From Streptomyces formicae (GTDB lineage Bacteria; Actinomycetota; Actinomycetes; Streptomycetales; Streptomycetaceae), in assembly GCF_022647665.1 (NCBI RefSeq), contig NZ_CP071872.1:4402001-4466000 (forward strand): a stretch of DNA of 64,000 nucleotides. The letters are read 5' to 3'. Made by a program: the position numbers and the translations under genes. The stretch's first letter is position 1; each line of letters opens with the position of its first letter. Under the pieces are notes generated by a model. It was not told the DNA's origin. It searched no databases and saw only the letters and a list, made by a program, of their open reading frames with translations. Of this stretch, positions 8,617 to 16,165 are shown piece after piece.

Positions 8617-9866
8617 GTCCTCGGCAGGACCGGCGACCGGTCGTCACCGGAATCGGCGTCGTCGCCCCCAACGGGATCGGCACCGATGCCTTCTGGAAGT
8701 CCACGCGCGAGGGCGCGAGCGTCCTCGGCCACATCACCCGTGAAGGCTGCGACCACATGCCGGTCCGTGTCGCCGGCGAGGTCCGGGGCTTCGATCCCCA
8801 GGCCCTGGTCGAGGAGCGCTACCTCGTCCAGACGGACCGGTTCACGCACTTCGCGATGGCCGCGGCCGACATGGCGCTGGTCGACGCGGGGATAGCTCCC
8901 GGCGACTTCAGCGAATCGCCGTTCGCGGTGGGAGTGGTCACGGCCGCGGGTTCGGGCGGTGGCGAGTTCGGCCAGCGCGAACTGCAGCGGCTGTGGGGAC
9001 AGGGTTCGCGCTATGTGGGCCCGTACCAGTCCATCGCCTGGTTCTACGCGGCGAGCACCGGCCAGGTCTCGATCCGCGGCGGGTTCAAGGGCCCGTGCGG
9101 TGTCGTGGCCAGTGACGAGGCGGGCGGTCTGGACGCGCTGGCGCACGCCGGCCGGGTCATCGGCCGGGGCACCGACGCCGTCGTCATCGGCGCGGCCGAG
9201 GCGCCGCTCGCACCGTACTCGCTCGTCTGCCAGCTCGGCTACCGGGAACTCAGCACCATCGACGAACCGGAGCGCGCCTACCGGCCGTTCACCTCGGACG
9301 CCTGCGGATTCGTCCCCGCGGAGGGCGGCGCGATGCTGGTCGTCGAGGACGAGGCCGCGGCCCTGCGCCGCGGTGTCCCGGTGCGGGCCTACGTGGCCGG
9401 GCACGCCGCGACGTTCACCGGGGCCTCCCGGTGGGAGCAGTCCCGTGAGGGGCTGGCCCATGCGATCCGCGGTGCACTGGCCGAGGCCGGCTGCGCCCCC
9501 GAGGAGGTCGACGTCGTCTTCGCGGACGCGCTCGGCATCCCGGAGGCGGACCGGGCCGAGGCGCTGGCGATCGCCGACGCCCTGGGCCCGCACTGCAAGC
9601 GCGTGCCGGTGACGGCTCCCAAGACCGGCATCGGCCGGGCGTACTGCGGTGCGCCGCTGCTGGACACGGCCGCCGCGGTGCTCGCCCTGCAGGACGGGCT
9701 CGTGCCGCCCACGCCCCATGTCTCCGACGTCTGCCACGACCTGGAGGTCGTGACCGGCCGGGCCCGCCCCGCCGAGCTGCGTACGGCCCTGGTGCTGAGC
9801 CGGGGACTGATGGGCTCGAACGCGGCGCTCGTGCTGCGGCACGGCACCGACGACAACCCCTCGTGA
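8613..9866 (+). CDS. whiE-ORFIV: Type II PKS chain-length factor / KS-beta (WhiE ORFIV type)
   Basis: A 417-residue partner of KS-alpha that helps set polyketide chain length. The fold is the thiolase fold of KS-alpha, but the catalytic Cys is absent: VASDEAGGLDA aligns with VSTGCTSGLDA, so residue 169 is Glu. The classic CLF residue at this point is Gln. The start is ATG 8613, with GGAGG-type sequence directly upstream and a four-base overlap with KS-alpha. A longer in-frame opening back to 8487 lies inside KS-alpha and is not used. The stop at 9866 is followed by the ACP gene's ribosome site. Confidence 0.94.
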   Translation: MSPRQDRRPVVTGIGVVAPNGIGTDAFWKSTREGASVLGHITREGCDHMPVRVAGEVRGFDPQALVEERYLVQTDRFTHFAMAAADMALVDAGIAPGDFSESPFAVGVVTAAGSGGGEFGQRELQRLWGQGSRYVGPYQSIAWFYAASTGQVSIRGGFKGPCGVVASDEAGGLDALAHAGRVIGRGTDAVVIGAAEAPLAPYSLVCQLGYRELSTIDEPERAYRPFTSDACGFVPAEGGAMLVVEDEAAALRRGVPVRAYVAGHAATFTGASRWEQSREGLAHAIRGALAEAGCAPEEVDVVFADALGIPEADRAEALAIADALGPHCKRVPVTAPKTGIGRAYCGAPLLDTAAAVLALQDGLVPPTPHVSDVCHDLEVVTGRARPAELRTALVLSRGLMGSNAALVLRHGTDDNPS

Positions 9867-9883
9867 GAAGGAGGAACTCCCTC

Positions 9884-10150
9884 ATGACCACGCAAATCAC
9901 CAAACTGACCGTCGATGAGCTGGCGGCTCTGATGAAGAAGGGCGCCGGTATCACCGTCGACCCGCAGGAGATGGGCAGCCGGCCCGAGGCACGGTTCGAC
10001 GAGTACGGCCTCGACTCGCTCGGCCTGCTGGGCATCGTGGGCGAACTGGAGAACCGCTACGGCCGGGCGCTGCCCGCCGACGCCGACCGCTGCAAGACCC
10101 CGCGCGAATTCCTCGACCTCGTCAACAACTCCCTCATGGCAGGAGCCTGA
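9884..10150 (+). CDS. whiE-ORFV: Acyl carrier protein of the spore-pigment PKS (WhiE ORFV type)
   Basis: An 88-residue four-helix carrier protein. The phosphopantetheine site is Ser45 in EYGLDSLGLLG. It carries malonyl and growing polyketide chains to the KS-alpha/CLF pair. The start is ATG 9884, with AAGGAGG at 9868-9874; an upstream in-frame GTG at 9863 overlaps the CLF stop and would add seven basic residues untypical of ACPs. A single intact ACP gene is normal for this cluster type. Confidence 0.95.
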   Translation: MTTQITKLTVDELAALMKKGAGITVDPQEMGSRPEARFDEYGLDSLGLLGIVGELENRYGRALPADADRCKTPREFLDLVNNSLMAGA

Positions 10151-10151
10151 A

Positions 10152-10631
10152 GTGTCCGGGCACACGGAAAACCAGATCACCATCGACGCCCCTCTCGACC
10201 TCGTCTGGGACATGACCAACGACATCGAGAACTGGCCGCAGCTGTTCAGCGAGTACGCCTCCGTGGAGATCCTGGAGCGCGAGAACAGCAGGACGACGTT
10301 CCGCCTCACCATGCACCCCGACGAGAACGGCAAGGTGTGGAGCTGGGTGTCGGAGCGCACCACCGACCGCAAGGCGCTCACCGTGCGCGCCCGCCGCGTC
10401 GAGACCGGCCCCTTCCAGCACATGGACATCCGCTGGGAGTACAAGCAGACCTCGCAGGGTGTCCTCATGCACTGGACGCAGGACTTCGCGATGAAGCCGG
10501 ACGCGCCGGTCGACGACGACTGGATGACCGACAACATCAACAGGAACTCCAAGGTCCAGATGCAGCTGATCAGGGACAAGATCGAGGAGCGTGCCCGCCG
10601 GCGCGCGTCCGTCTCGGTCACCGCCGACTGA
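10152..10631 (+). CDS. whiE-ORFVI: Polyketide aromatase/cyclase, SRPBCC fold (WhiE ORFVI type)
   Basis: A 159-residue START/Bet v1-like protein. It opens with NQITIDAPLDLVWDMTNDIENWP, the usual strand-helix entry of polyketide aromatase/cyclases. It holds the hydrophobic cavity elements WSWVSERTTD and RWEYKQTSQGV, and ends in the long C-terminal helix (VQMQLIRDKIEERARRR). WhiE ORFVI relatives direct first-ring cyclisation and aromatisation of the long pigment polyketide. The start is GTG 10152, one base after the ACP stop, with AGGAG at 10141-10145 inside the ACP gene. Confidence 0.93.
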   Translation: MSGHTENQITIDAPLDLVWDMTNDIENWPQLFSEYASVEILERENSRTTFRLTMHPDENGKVWSWVSERTTDRKALTVRARRVETGPFQHMDIRWEYKQTSQGVLMHWTQDFAMKPDAPVDDDWMTDNINRNSKVQMQLIRDKIEERARRRASVSVTAD

Positions 10632-10658
10632 CCCGCACCGAGCGAAGGGACTCCCCTG

Positions 10659-10988
10659 ATGCACCACCAGGCTCTGATCGTGGCCCGCATGGCACCGGGC
10701 TCGGCCCCGGACATCGCCAAGGTGTTCGAGGATTCGGACCGGGGTGAACTGCCGGGGCTCGTCGGGGTGACCCGGCGCACCCTGTTCCAGTTCGGCGATG
10801 TGTACATGCATCTGATCGAGGCGGACCGGCCGCCGGGACCCGCCGTCGCCAAGGTGGCGGACCACCCGGCGTTCCGGGACGTCAGCGACAAGCTCTCCGC
10901 GTACGTGAGCGCGTACGACCCGGCGACGTGGCGGAGCCCGAAGGACGCCATGGCCCTCGAGTTCTACCGCTGGGAGAGCGGCGCGTAG
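10659..10988 (+). CDS. whiE-ORFVII: TcmI-family polyketide cyclase (WhiE ORFVII type)
   Basis: A 109-residue ferredoxin-like fold protein of the TcmI cyclase family. The start MHHQALIVARMAPGSAPDIAKVF and the later region LFQFGDVYMHLIEAD are typical. These small dimeric enzymes close later rings of aromatic polyketides. It is the last gene of the pigment operon, 27 bases after the aromatase, with a weak purine-rich ribosome site. Two hairpins follow. Full length for the family. Confidence 0.92.
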   Translation: MHHQALIVARMAPGSAPDIAKVFEDSDRGELPGLVGVTRRTLFQFGDVYMHLIEADRPPGPAVAKVADHPAFRDVSDKLSAYVSAYDPATWRSPKDAMALEFYRWESGA

Positions 10989-11003
10989 GGTCCCCGAACG
11001 AGT

Positions 11004-11068
11004 CGCCGGCCCCGCGCGGGAAACGCGGAGCCGGCGAGGGGAAGAACACCCCCGCCGCAAGGCGGGGG
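11004..11068. terminator. Two consecutive hairpins ending the pigment operon
   Basis: The first has 7-bp outer arms (11004-11010 with 11030-11036). The second is a perfect 8-bp stem (11049-11056 with 11061-11068) closed by a GCAA tetraloop and followed by TT. They lie between the convergent TcmI-cyclase and methyltransferase genes and probably serve both. A short CAGGGGGTT direct repeat follows at about 11070-11088. Confidence 0.75.
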
Positions 11069-11088
11069 TTCAGGGGGTTTCAGGGGGT

Positions 11089-12135
11089 TCAGGCGGGGGT
11101 GATGCTCTCGAACGCGTGGAGGTACGCGTTCACGGGACGGACGTCGCCGACGATGAGACCGGCGTCCGCCATCCTGCTGATCATGCTCTCCTTGGTGTGC
11201 TTGGCGCCTCCGACGTTGAGGAGCAGCAGCAGATCCATGGCGGTGGTGAACTTCATCGACGGGGTGTCGTCGACGAGGTTCTCGATGACCACCACCCTGG
11301 CCCCCGGGCGGGCCGCGCCGATGACGTTCCGCAGGGTCCTGCGGGTGCTCTCGTCGTCCCACTCCAGGATGTTCTTGATGATGTAGAGGTCGGCGTCGAC
11401 CGGAATGGCCTCCCGGCAGTCACCGGGGAGGACGGTGGTGCGCTCGGCGAGCGGGCCGCCGCTGCGCAGCCTGGGGTCGGCGTTCGCCACCACGCGCGGC
11501 AGGTCCAGCAGGGTTCCGCGCAGATGGGGGTGCTTCTCCAGCAGGCTCGCCAGGACGTGGCCCTGGCCGCCGCCGATGTCCGCGACCGTCGATACGCCGG
11601 TGAGGTCGAGGAGTTCCGCGACGTCCCGGGCCGACTGCATGCTGGACGTGGTCATGGCCTGGTTGAAGACGTGCGCCGACTCGTGCGCGTCCTCGTGGAG
11701 GTGGTCGAAGAACCCCTTTCCGTACAGCCGGTCGAAGACGCTGCTGCCGGAGCGCACCGCCTCGTCGAGGAGCGGCCAGGCGTCCCAGGTCCAGGGCTCG
11801 GTGCACCACAGGGAGATGTACTTCAGGCTGTGCGGGTCGTTCTCGCGCAGCATGCGGGACATCTCGGTGTGGGCGAACCGCCCGTCGGCGGTCTCCTCGA
11901 AGATCTCGTAGCAGGACAGGGCGCGCAGCAGCCGCCGCAGTGCCCGCGGATCGGTCCGTACCGAGGCCGCCAGCTCCTCCGCGGTGGCGGGGGAGTCCCC
12001 CAGTGCGTCGGCGACCCCCAGCCTGGCGGCGGCGCGCACGGCGGCGGCGCAGGCCGCGCCGAAGACGAGCTCACGCAGCCGCATGGACGGCGGGGTGCCG
12101 GTCTCCTGCGCAGTGGTGGTGTTCACGGTCGTCAT
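11089..12135 (-). CDS. SAM-dependent O-methyltransferase (acetylserotonin OMT-like)
   Basis: A 348-residue class I methyltransferase of the two-domain type used on small aromatic substrates. Residues ~20-105 form the winged-helix dimerisation domain (MRLRELVFGAACAAAVRAAA onward). The SAM site is VADIGGGQGHVLASLL, near residue 190. DLPRVV, GDCREAIP and the region around KNILEWDDE match the later family motifs with the catalytic His replaced by Glu/Trp-containing context. The start is ATG 12135, with only a weak ribosome site. It sits head-to-head at the 3' end of the pigment operon. O-methylation of the pigment is a reasonable inference from position, not shown by sequence. Confidence 0.85.
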   Translation of the reverse strand: MTTVNTTTAQETGTPPSMRLRELVFGAACAAAVRAAARLGVADALGDSPATAEELAASVRTDPRALRRLLRALSCYEIFEETADGRFAHTEMSRMLRENDPHSLKYISLWCTEPWTWDAWPLLDEAVRSGSSVFDRLYGKGFFDHLHEDAHESAHVFNQAMTTSSMQSARDVAELLDLTGVSTVADIGGGQGHVLASLLEKHPHLRGTLLDLPRVVANADPRLRSGGPLAERTTVLPGDCREAIPVDADLYIIKNILEWDDESTRRTLRNVIGAARPGARVVVIENLVDDTPSMKFTTAMDLLLLLNVGGAKHTKESMISRMADAGLIVGDVRPVNAYLHAFESITPA

Positions 12136-12179
12136 ACCGTCTCGTTTCTCATGAAGGGGCGACGGGCGCGAACGGCCTG

Positions 12180-13265
12180 TCAGCAGATGCCCGCGGGCTC
12201 GGACTTGCGGCAGAAGTTGCCGCCGAACGAGTTGCCCTGGCCGGTGTCCCGGTTGGCGATGTCCGGCGCGACGTTGCCCACCAGCACGTTGTCCCGGATG
12301 GTGTTGTCGCTGTTCGGGGAGCCCACGATGCTCTTGTAGAGCACGATCCCGCCGGCGAACGGGGACGCGGGCTTCCTGGACGCGTGCCCCCAGATCACGT
12401 TGCGGTCGACGGTCGTCTTCTCGACGCCGGTGAGGACGACGCCCGCACCCTGGATCGCCGGCAGCCGCTTCGTCTTCGGGCAGAACTTGTTGTTCTGCCC
12501 GACCTCGTTGAACCGTACGCGCAGGGCGCCGGCGCGCGGATGGCCCTCATCGCCGACGAGGAAGGCGCCGGCGCAGTTGCCGGTGATCTCGTTGCCCTCC
12601 ACGGCGACGTTGCGCAACCGCCGGATGGTGAGGCCGATCCGGTTCCTCTTGAGGTGGTTGCCGACGACAAGGGTGCGCCTGGCGTCCAGGGCACCGGCCT
12701 CCGTGTCGGTGGTGTTCGACAGGAAGATGCCGGACTCGGCGTTGGCCCGGGCGACGTTGCCCTGGAACACGCCCCGCACGGAGCGCTCCACGGCGATGCC
12801 CCAGTTGCCGTTCTTCTCGACCGTCACGCCCGAGACGCGCAGCAGGTCGGTGCGCGAAGCCCAGACGCCGTTCTTCTTGAACGACATCACCTTCAGCGAA
12901 CGGATCCGCACGTCCCGCAGGGGCTGCGCGTCCTTGCCGAGCACGCAGATCCCGTTGCCGGCCCGGGCGCATGCGTCCCTGCTGACGCCGGCGGCCGGGG
13001 TGATGACGGTCTTGTCACCCGCCCCGCGCAGGGTCAGACCGGAGGTCGTGATCGTCACGCTCTCGCGGTACGTGCCCCGTGCGATGTCGATGACGTCACC
13101 GGGTCTCGCGGCGTTGACCGCGGCCTGGATCGACTGTCCGGGGAGTACGCGGTGCACGGCCGCGGCGTGGGAAGAGGCGGCCGCGGTGGAAGGGGCGGCT
13201 CCTGCGAGACCGGAGGCCACCATGAGCCCGACGCAACCGAGGTAGTTGATCTGTCGTTTCGTCAT
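12180..13265 (-). CDS. Secreted right-handed parallel beta-helix protein
   Basis: A 361-residue exported protein. Start ATG 13265 gives MTKRQINYLGCVGLMVASG, a signal peptide ending near STAAASSHA. The rest is built of short beta-helix coils of the NosD/pectate-lyase-like type: GQSIQAAVNAARPGDVIDI is the family's usual opening, then repeated N-rich turns such as VEKNGNWGIAVE, NVARANAESGIFLSNTTD and LVGNHLKRNRIG. Four or more Cys suggest disulfides. No catalytic site is obvious; sugar-chain binding or cleavage at the cell surface is a guess. It lies 44 bases from the methyltransferase start on the same strand, so the two could be co-transcribed. Confidence 0.8.
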   Translation of the reverse strand: MTKRQINYLGCVGLMVASGLAGAAPSTAAASSHAAAVHRVLPGQSIQAAVNAARPGDVIDIARGTYRESVTITTSGLTLRGAGDKTVITPAAGVSRDACARAGNGICVLGKDAQPLRDVRIRSLKVMSFKKNGVWASRTDLLRVSGVTVEKNGNWGIAVERSVRGVFQGNVARANAESGIFLSNTTDTEAGALDARRTLVVGNHLKRNRIGLTIRRLRNVAVEGNEITGNCAGAFLVGDEGHPRAGALRVRFNEVGQNNKFCPKTKRLPAIQGAGVVLTGVEKTTVDRNVIWGHASRKPASPFAGGIVLYKSIVGSPNSDNTIRDNVLVGNVAPDIANRDTGQGNSFGGNFCRKSEPAGIC

Positions 13266-13318
13266 GAACTGAAGGTATGACCGATGCTGACGAATCGCCA
13301 CAAACCGGGCATAAAGGA

Positions 13319-13348
13319 GAGCCGCGTGTCGTGGACGACCCGCGGCTC
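13319..13348 (-). terminator. Strong hairpin between minus-strand genes
   Basis: GAGCCGCG (13319-13326) pairs with CGCGGCTC (13341-13348). Inside it GTCG (13328-13331) pairs with CGAC (13336-13339), giving a long stem with two opposing unpaired bases and a TGGA loop. It lies downstream of the five-residue-repeat gene and upstream of the beta-helix gene. Confidence 0.65.
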
Positions 13349-13376
13349 CCCTCCCCCGACGGCTCCCTGAGACCGG

Positions 13377-13811
13377 TCACGGCGAGCCGGAGATCCAGCG
13401 CTGGACGGTCGCGTTCGTCGTGTCGTCGAGCACGCAGAGGGCGTCGATGGCGGCGAGGTCACCCGGCAGCGGCGCGATGCCCGCGGTGGTCAGCGCGGCG
13501 TGCAGCTCCAGACGCCGGCGGTCCGACGCGCTCAGCGGGACCGACAGGCGGGCGTCCGGGTCCGGGGCCGGCAGCAGGAAGTCGCCGGCGGAGAGGTCGT
13601 CCGTACGGAGGTCTCCGGCCCGGAAATCGCCGGTACCGAAGTCGGCGCCGCGAAAATCTCCCGCGCGGAGGCCGTCTGCGGGGAAGCCGTCCGTGGGGAA
13701 GTTGTCCGCCTGGAAGTCGTCCGCGTGGAAGTCGTCCGCGTGGATGACGCCCGCGTCACCGGCCCGGCCGAAGGTGTCGGCTCCGGGGAAACGGTAGGGA
13801 TCAACAGCCAT
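13377..13811 (-). CDS. Protein with a five-residue repeat array, unknown function
   Basis: A 144-residue protein starting at ATG 13811, with GAGGAGG at good spacing. Residues ~20-75 are an array of about ten five-residue units ending in Phe or Leu with Asp/Gly before it (HADDF, QADNF, PTDGF, PADGL, RAGDF, RGADF and so on). The period equals that of pentapeptide-repeat proteins, but Ala stands three rather than two places before the Phe/Leu, so a canonical beta-helix is uncertain. The C-terminal half (LSASDRRRLELHAALTTAGI, then PLPGDLAAIDALCVLDD) looks helical. It is divergent from the PP2C gene. I do not recognise a family; the Asp richness gives a very acidic protein. Confidence 0.65.
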   Translation of the reverse strand: MAVDPYRFPGADTFGRAGDAGVIHADDFHADDFQADNFPTDGFPADGLRAGDFRGADFGTGDFRAGDLRTDDLSAGDFLLPAPDPDARLSVPLSASDRRRLELHAALTTAGIAPLPGDLAAIDALCVLDDTTNATVQRWISGSP

Positions 13812-14005
13812 GAGGTCCTCCTCGGTGGTGTCTGTGACAGCCAGGAGTCCCGCGTGGAGGTGTCCGGTTGCGGGCAGGGCCCACTGCCACCCGGACGGCC
13901 CCAATGGCTTCTCCTCGGATAGGGTTATTTCATAGGAAATGCTCTCAATATCTACGGTGGAGAACAGGCGCAGCGCCCCATGCCCCCGGGGTTAGGTCGT
14001 TTGCA

Positions 14006-16135
14006 TTGGACATACACGAGTCGACGAGCGGTGTGCCCGCTCCGCCCGTGTCGGCGGTCGGGTACGCGGGCGTGCTCAGCGAGCTGCTCCCCATCGCACT
14101 GTGGCGGGCCGACGCCGAGGGGCGCATCGTCGAGTGGTCGCTCGCCGCCCAGGACCTGCTCGGCTATCTGCCGGAGCAGGTCGTCGGCCGCTGCGCGACC
14201 CCGCTGCTCGTACCCGAGGCCAACTGGGAGCTCGCCGACGATCTGGAGCGGCGGGTCCATGCGGGGGAGGCGGTGATGGGGACCCTCCCGGCCCGCCACC
14301 GCGACGGGCACCTCGTACCGATGGAGATGTGGATCTGCCCCACCGCCGACCCGCACGGCGAGACGGGGATCCTGGTCATCGCCGTGGAGACCTCCGCCGT
14401 GCTGCGCATGCGGGACTCCCTGGCGGCGCTGGAGGGGCTGTTCCGGCAGTCCCCCATCGGCCTGGCGATACTCGGCCGCGATCTGCGCTATGCGCGGGTC
14501 AACGACGCCCTGGCGCGGATGAACGGCGTCTCCGCCGCGGAGCATCTGGGCAAGCGCCCCACCGAGCTCGTGCCGGGTGTCAACGCCGTCGCCCTGGAGC
14601 GGGTGATGCAGGCGGTGCTGGACAACGGCCGGGCGGTGGTCGACGTGCGCGGCACCGGCCGTACCCCGGCGGATCCGGACCGTGACCGGATCTGGTCCTG
14701 CTCCTACGCCCCGCTGCTCGACGGGGGCGGCGGCAGCCTGGGGTTGATCGCCTCGTTGATCGACATCACCGACGGCCAGCAGGCGCAGCTCCAGGCCGAG
14801 CGGGCGCGCCAGCGGTTCGCCCTGCTGGCCGAGGCGGGCACCCGTATCGGGACGACACTGGACCTGCGGCAGACCGCCGCAGAGGTGGTGGAGGTGCTGG
14901 TGCCCCGGCTGGCCGACATGGCCGACGTCCTGATGCTGGAGGAGGTGCTCGGCCCCGACGGGGCCGGGGTGTCCGCCCATGGAGTGGTGCGCCGCATGGC
15001 CGCGCGGTTTCCCGATCCGTCCGCCCCCACCGCCAAGCTGGCGGTGGGCATGACCGCGCAGATCCCGATCGGCTCGGTGTACGAACACGTCGTCGTCGAG
15101 GGCAGGCCCATGAACCTCACCCTGGCCGACATCCCGGTGCTCATCCCCGCTCCCGGCGCCGAGCAGCTGCGTACGTATCTCAGCACCGAGGTGGGCTCGG
15201 CACGGCTGGTGCCGCTGGTCGCCCGCGGCAGGGCGCTCGGCGCCGTCGTGGTGTCGCGCATCCGCGGCCGGGAGCCGTTCGACGAGCAGGACTGCGTCCT
15301 CATCGACGAGCTGGTCGGCCGGGCGGCGCTGAACATCGACAACGCGCGGATGTACACCAGCCAGCGCGAGGCGGCGCTCGCCCTGCAGCGCAGTCTCACC
15401 CTCAAACCGCTGCCCGACGTGGCCGGGCTGGAGCTCATGGGGCGCTATCTGCCGGCCAGCGCCCATGAGGTCGGCGGCGACTGGTTCGACGTCATCCCCC
15501 TCCCCGGCGGCAGGACCGGGCTGGTCATCGGGGACGTCATGGGCCACGGCATCCGTGCCGCGGCCACCATGGGGCAGCTGCGCACGGCGGTGCGCACGCT
15601 CGCGGGGCAGGACCTTCCGCCGGACCGGATGCTCAGCGCGCTGGACGCGGCCGTCGCGGACCTGGGCGAGAACGAAATGGCGACCTGTGTCTACGCCGTG
15701 CACGACCCGGCCGCCGGCCGCTGCCTGATCGCCAGGGCCGGCCATCCGCCCCCGGCGGTCGTCTGCGCCGACGGGACGGTCACGTTCGTCGACGGCCCCG
15801 CGGGCACGCCCCTGGGGGCGGGCGGCCGGCACTTCCGCGTCGCGCAGGTGCCGCTGCCCCCGGAGAGTCTTCTGGTGCTGTACACCGACGGTCTCATCGA
15901 GACCCGCGAGCGGGACATCGACCAGGGCATGGGCCTGCTCGCCCAGGCGCTGCGCCACCCCTGCCGGTCCCTGGAGGAGGTCTGCGACCGCGTCATCGGC
16001 CGGCTGCTGCCCTCGTCGGCCCAGGACGACGTGGCCGTGCTCATCGCCAGGGCGCTGCCGCGCCGCCGGCCGGCGGGCCGCGGCTCCGGTCGGCGTCCCC
16101 CGCACAGTCCCGCCCGGAACGCGCGGCCACTGTGA
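14006..16135 (+). CDS. PAS-PAS-GAF-PP2C serine phosphatase (SpoIIE/RsbU type)
   Basis: About 709 residues. Two PAS domains occupy roughly 15-135 and 140-265 (LFRQSPIGLAILGRDLRYARVN opens the second), a GAF domain ~285-445, and a SpoIIE-type PP2C domain ~470-690 with the metal-site motifs GGDWFDVIPL and GDVMGHGIRAA and the late AGHPPP and YTDGLIETR. Such enzymes usually dephosphorylate anti-anti-sigma factors in response to ligands sensed by PAS/GAF. The start is uncertain: TTG 14006 has a weak TTAGGT site, and frames further upstream are poor in coding character. It is the first of three tandem paralogues and the only one without a C-terminal HATPase domain. An AT-rich patch with ATTTC-atag-GAAAT (13927-13940) lies upstream. 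Confidence 0.83.
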   Translation: MDIHESTSGVPAPPVSAVGYAGVLSELLPIALWRADAEGRIVEWSLAAQDLLGYLPEQVVGRCATPLLVPEANWELADDLERRVHAGEAVMGTLPARHRDGHLVPMEMWICPTADPHGETGILVIAVETSAVLRMRDSLAALEGLFRQSPIGLAILGRDLRYARVNDALARMNGVSAAEHLGKRPTELVPGVNAVALERVMQAVLDNGRAVVDVRGTGRTPADPDRDRIWSCSYAPLLDGGGGSLGLIASLIDITDGQQAQLQAERARQRFALLAEAGTRIGTTLDLRQTAAEVVEVLVPRLADMADVLMLEEVLGPDGAGVSAHGVVRRMAARFPDPSAPTAKLAVGMTAQIPIGSVYEHVVVEGRPMNLTLADIPVLIPAPGAEQLRTYLSTEVGSARLVPLVARGRALGAVVVSRIRGREPFDEQDCVLIDELVGRAALNIDNARMYTSQREAALALQRSLTLKPLPDVAGLELMGRYLPASAHEVGGDWFDVIPLPGGRTGLVIGDVMGHGIRAAATMGQLRTAVRTLAGQDLPPDRMLSALDAAVADLGENEMATCVYAVHDPAAGRCLIARAGHPPPAVVCADGTVTFVDGPAGTPLGAGGRHFRVAQVPLPPESLLVLYTDGLIETRERDIDQGMGLLAQALRHPCRSLEEVCDRVIGRLLPSSAQDDVAVLIARALPRRRPAGRGSGRRPPHSPARNARPL

Positions 16136-16165
16136 CAGCGAACGGCCGAGGAGAGGGAGACACCG

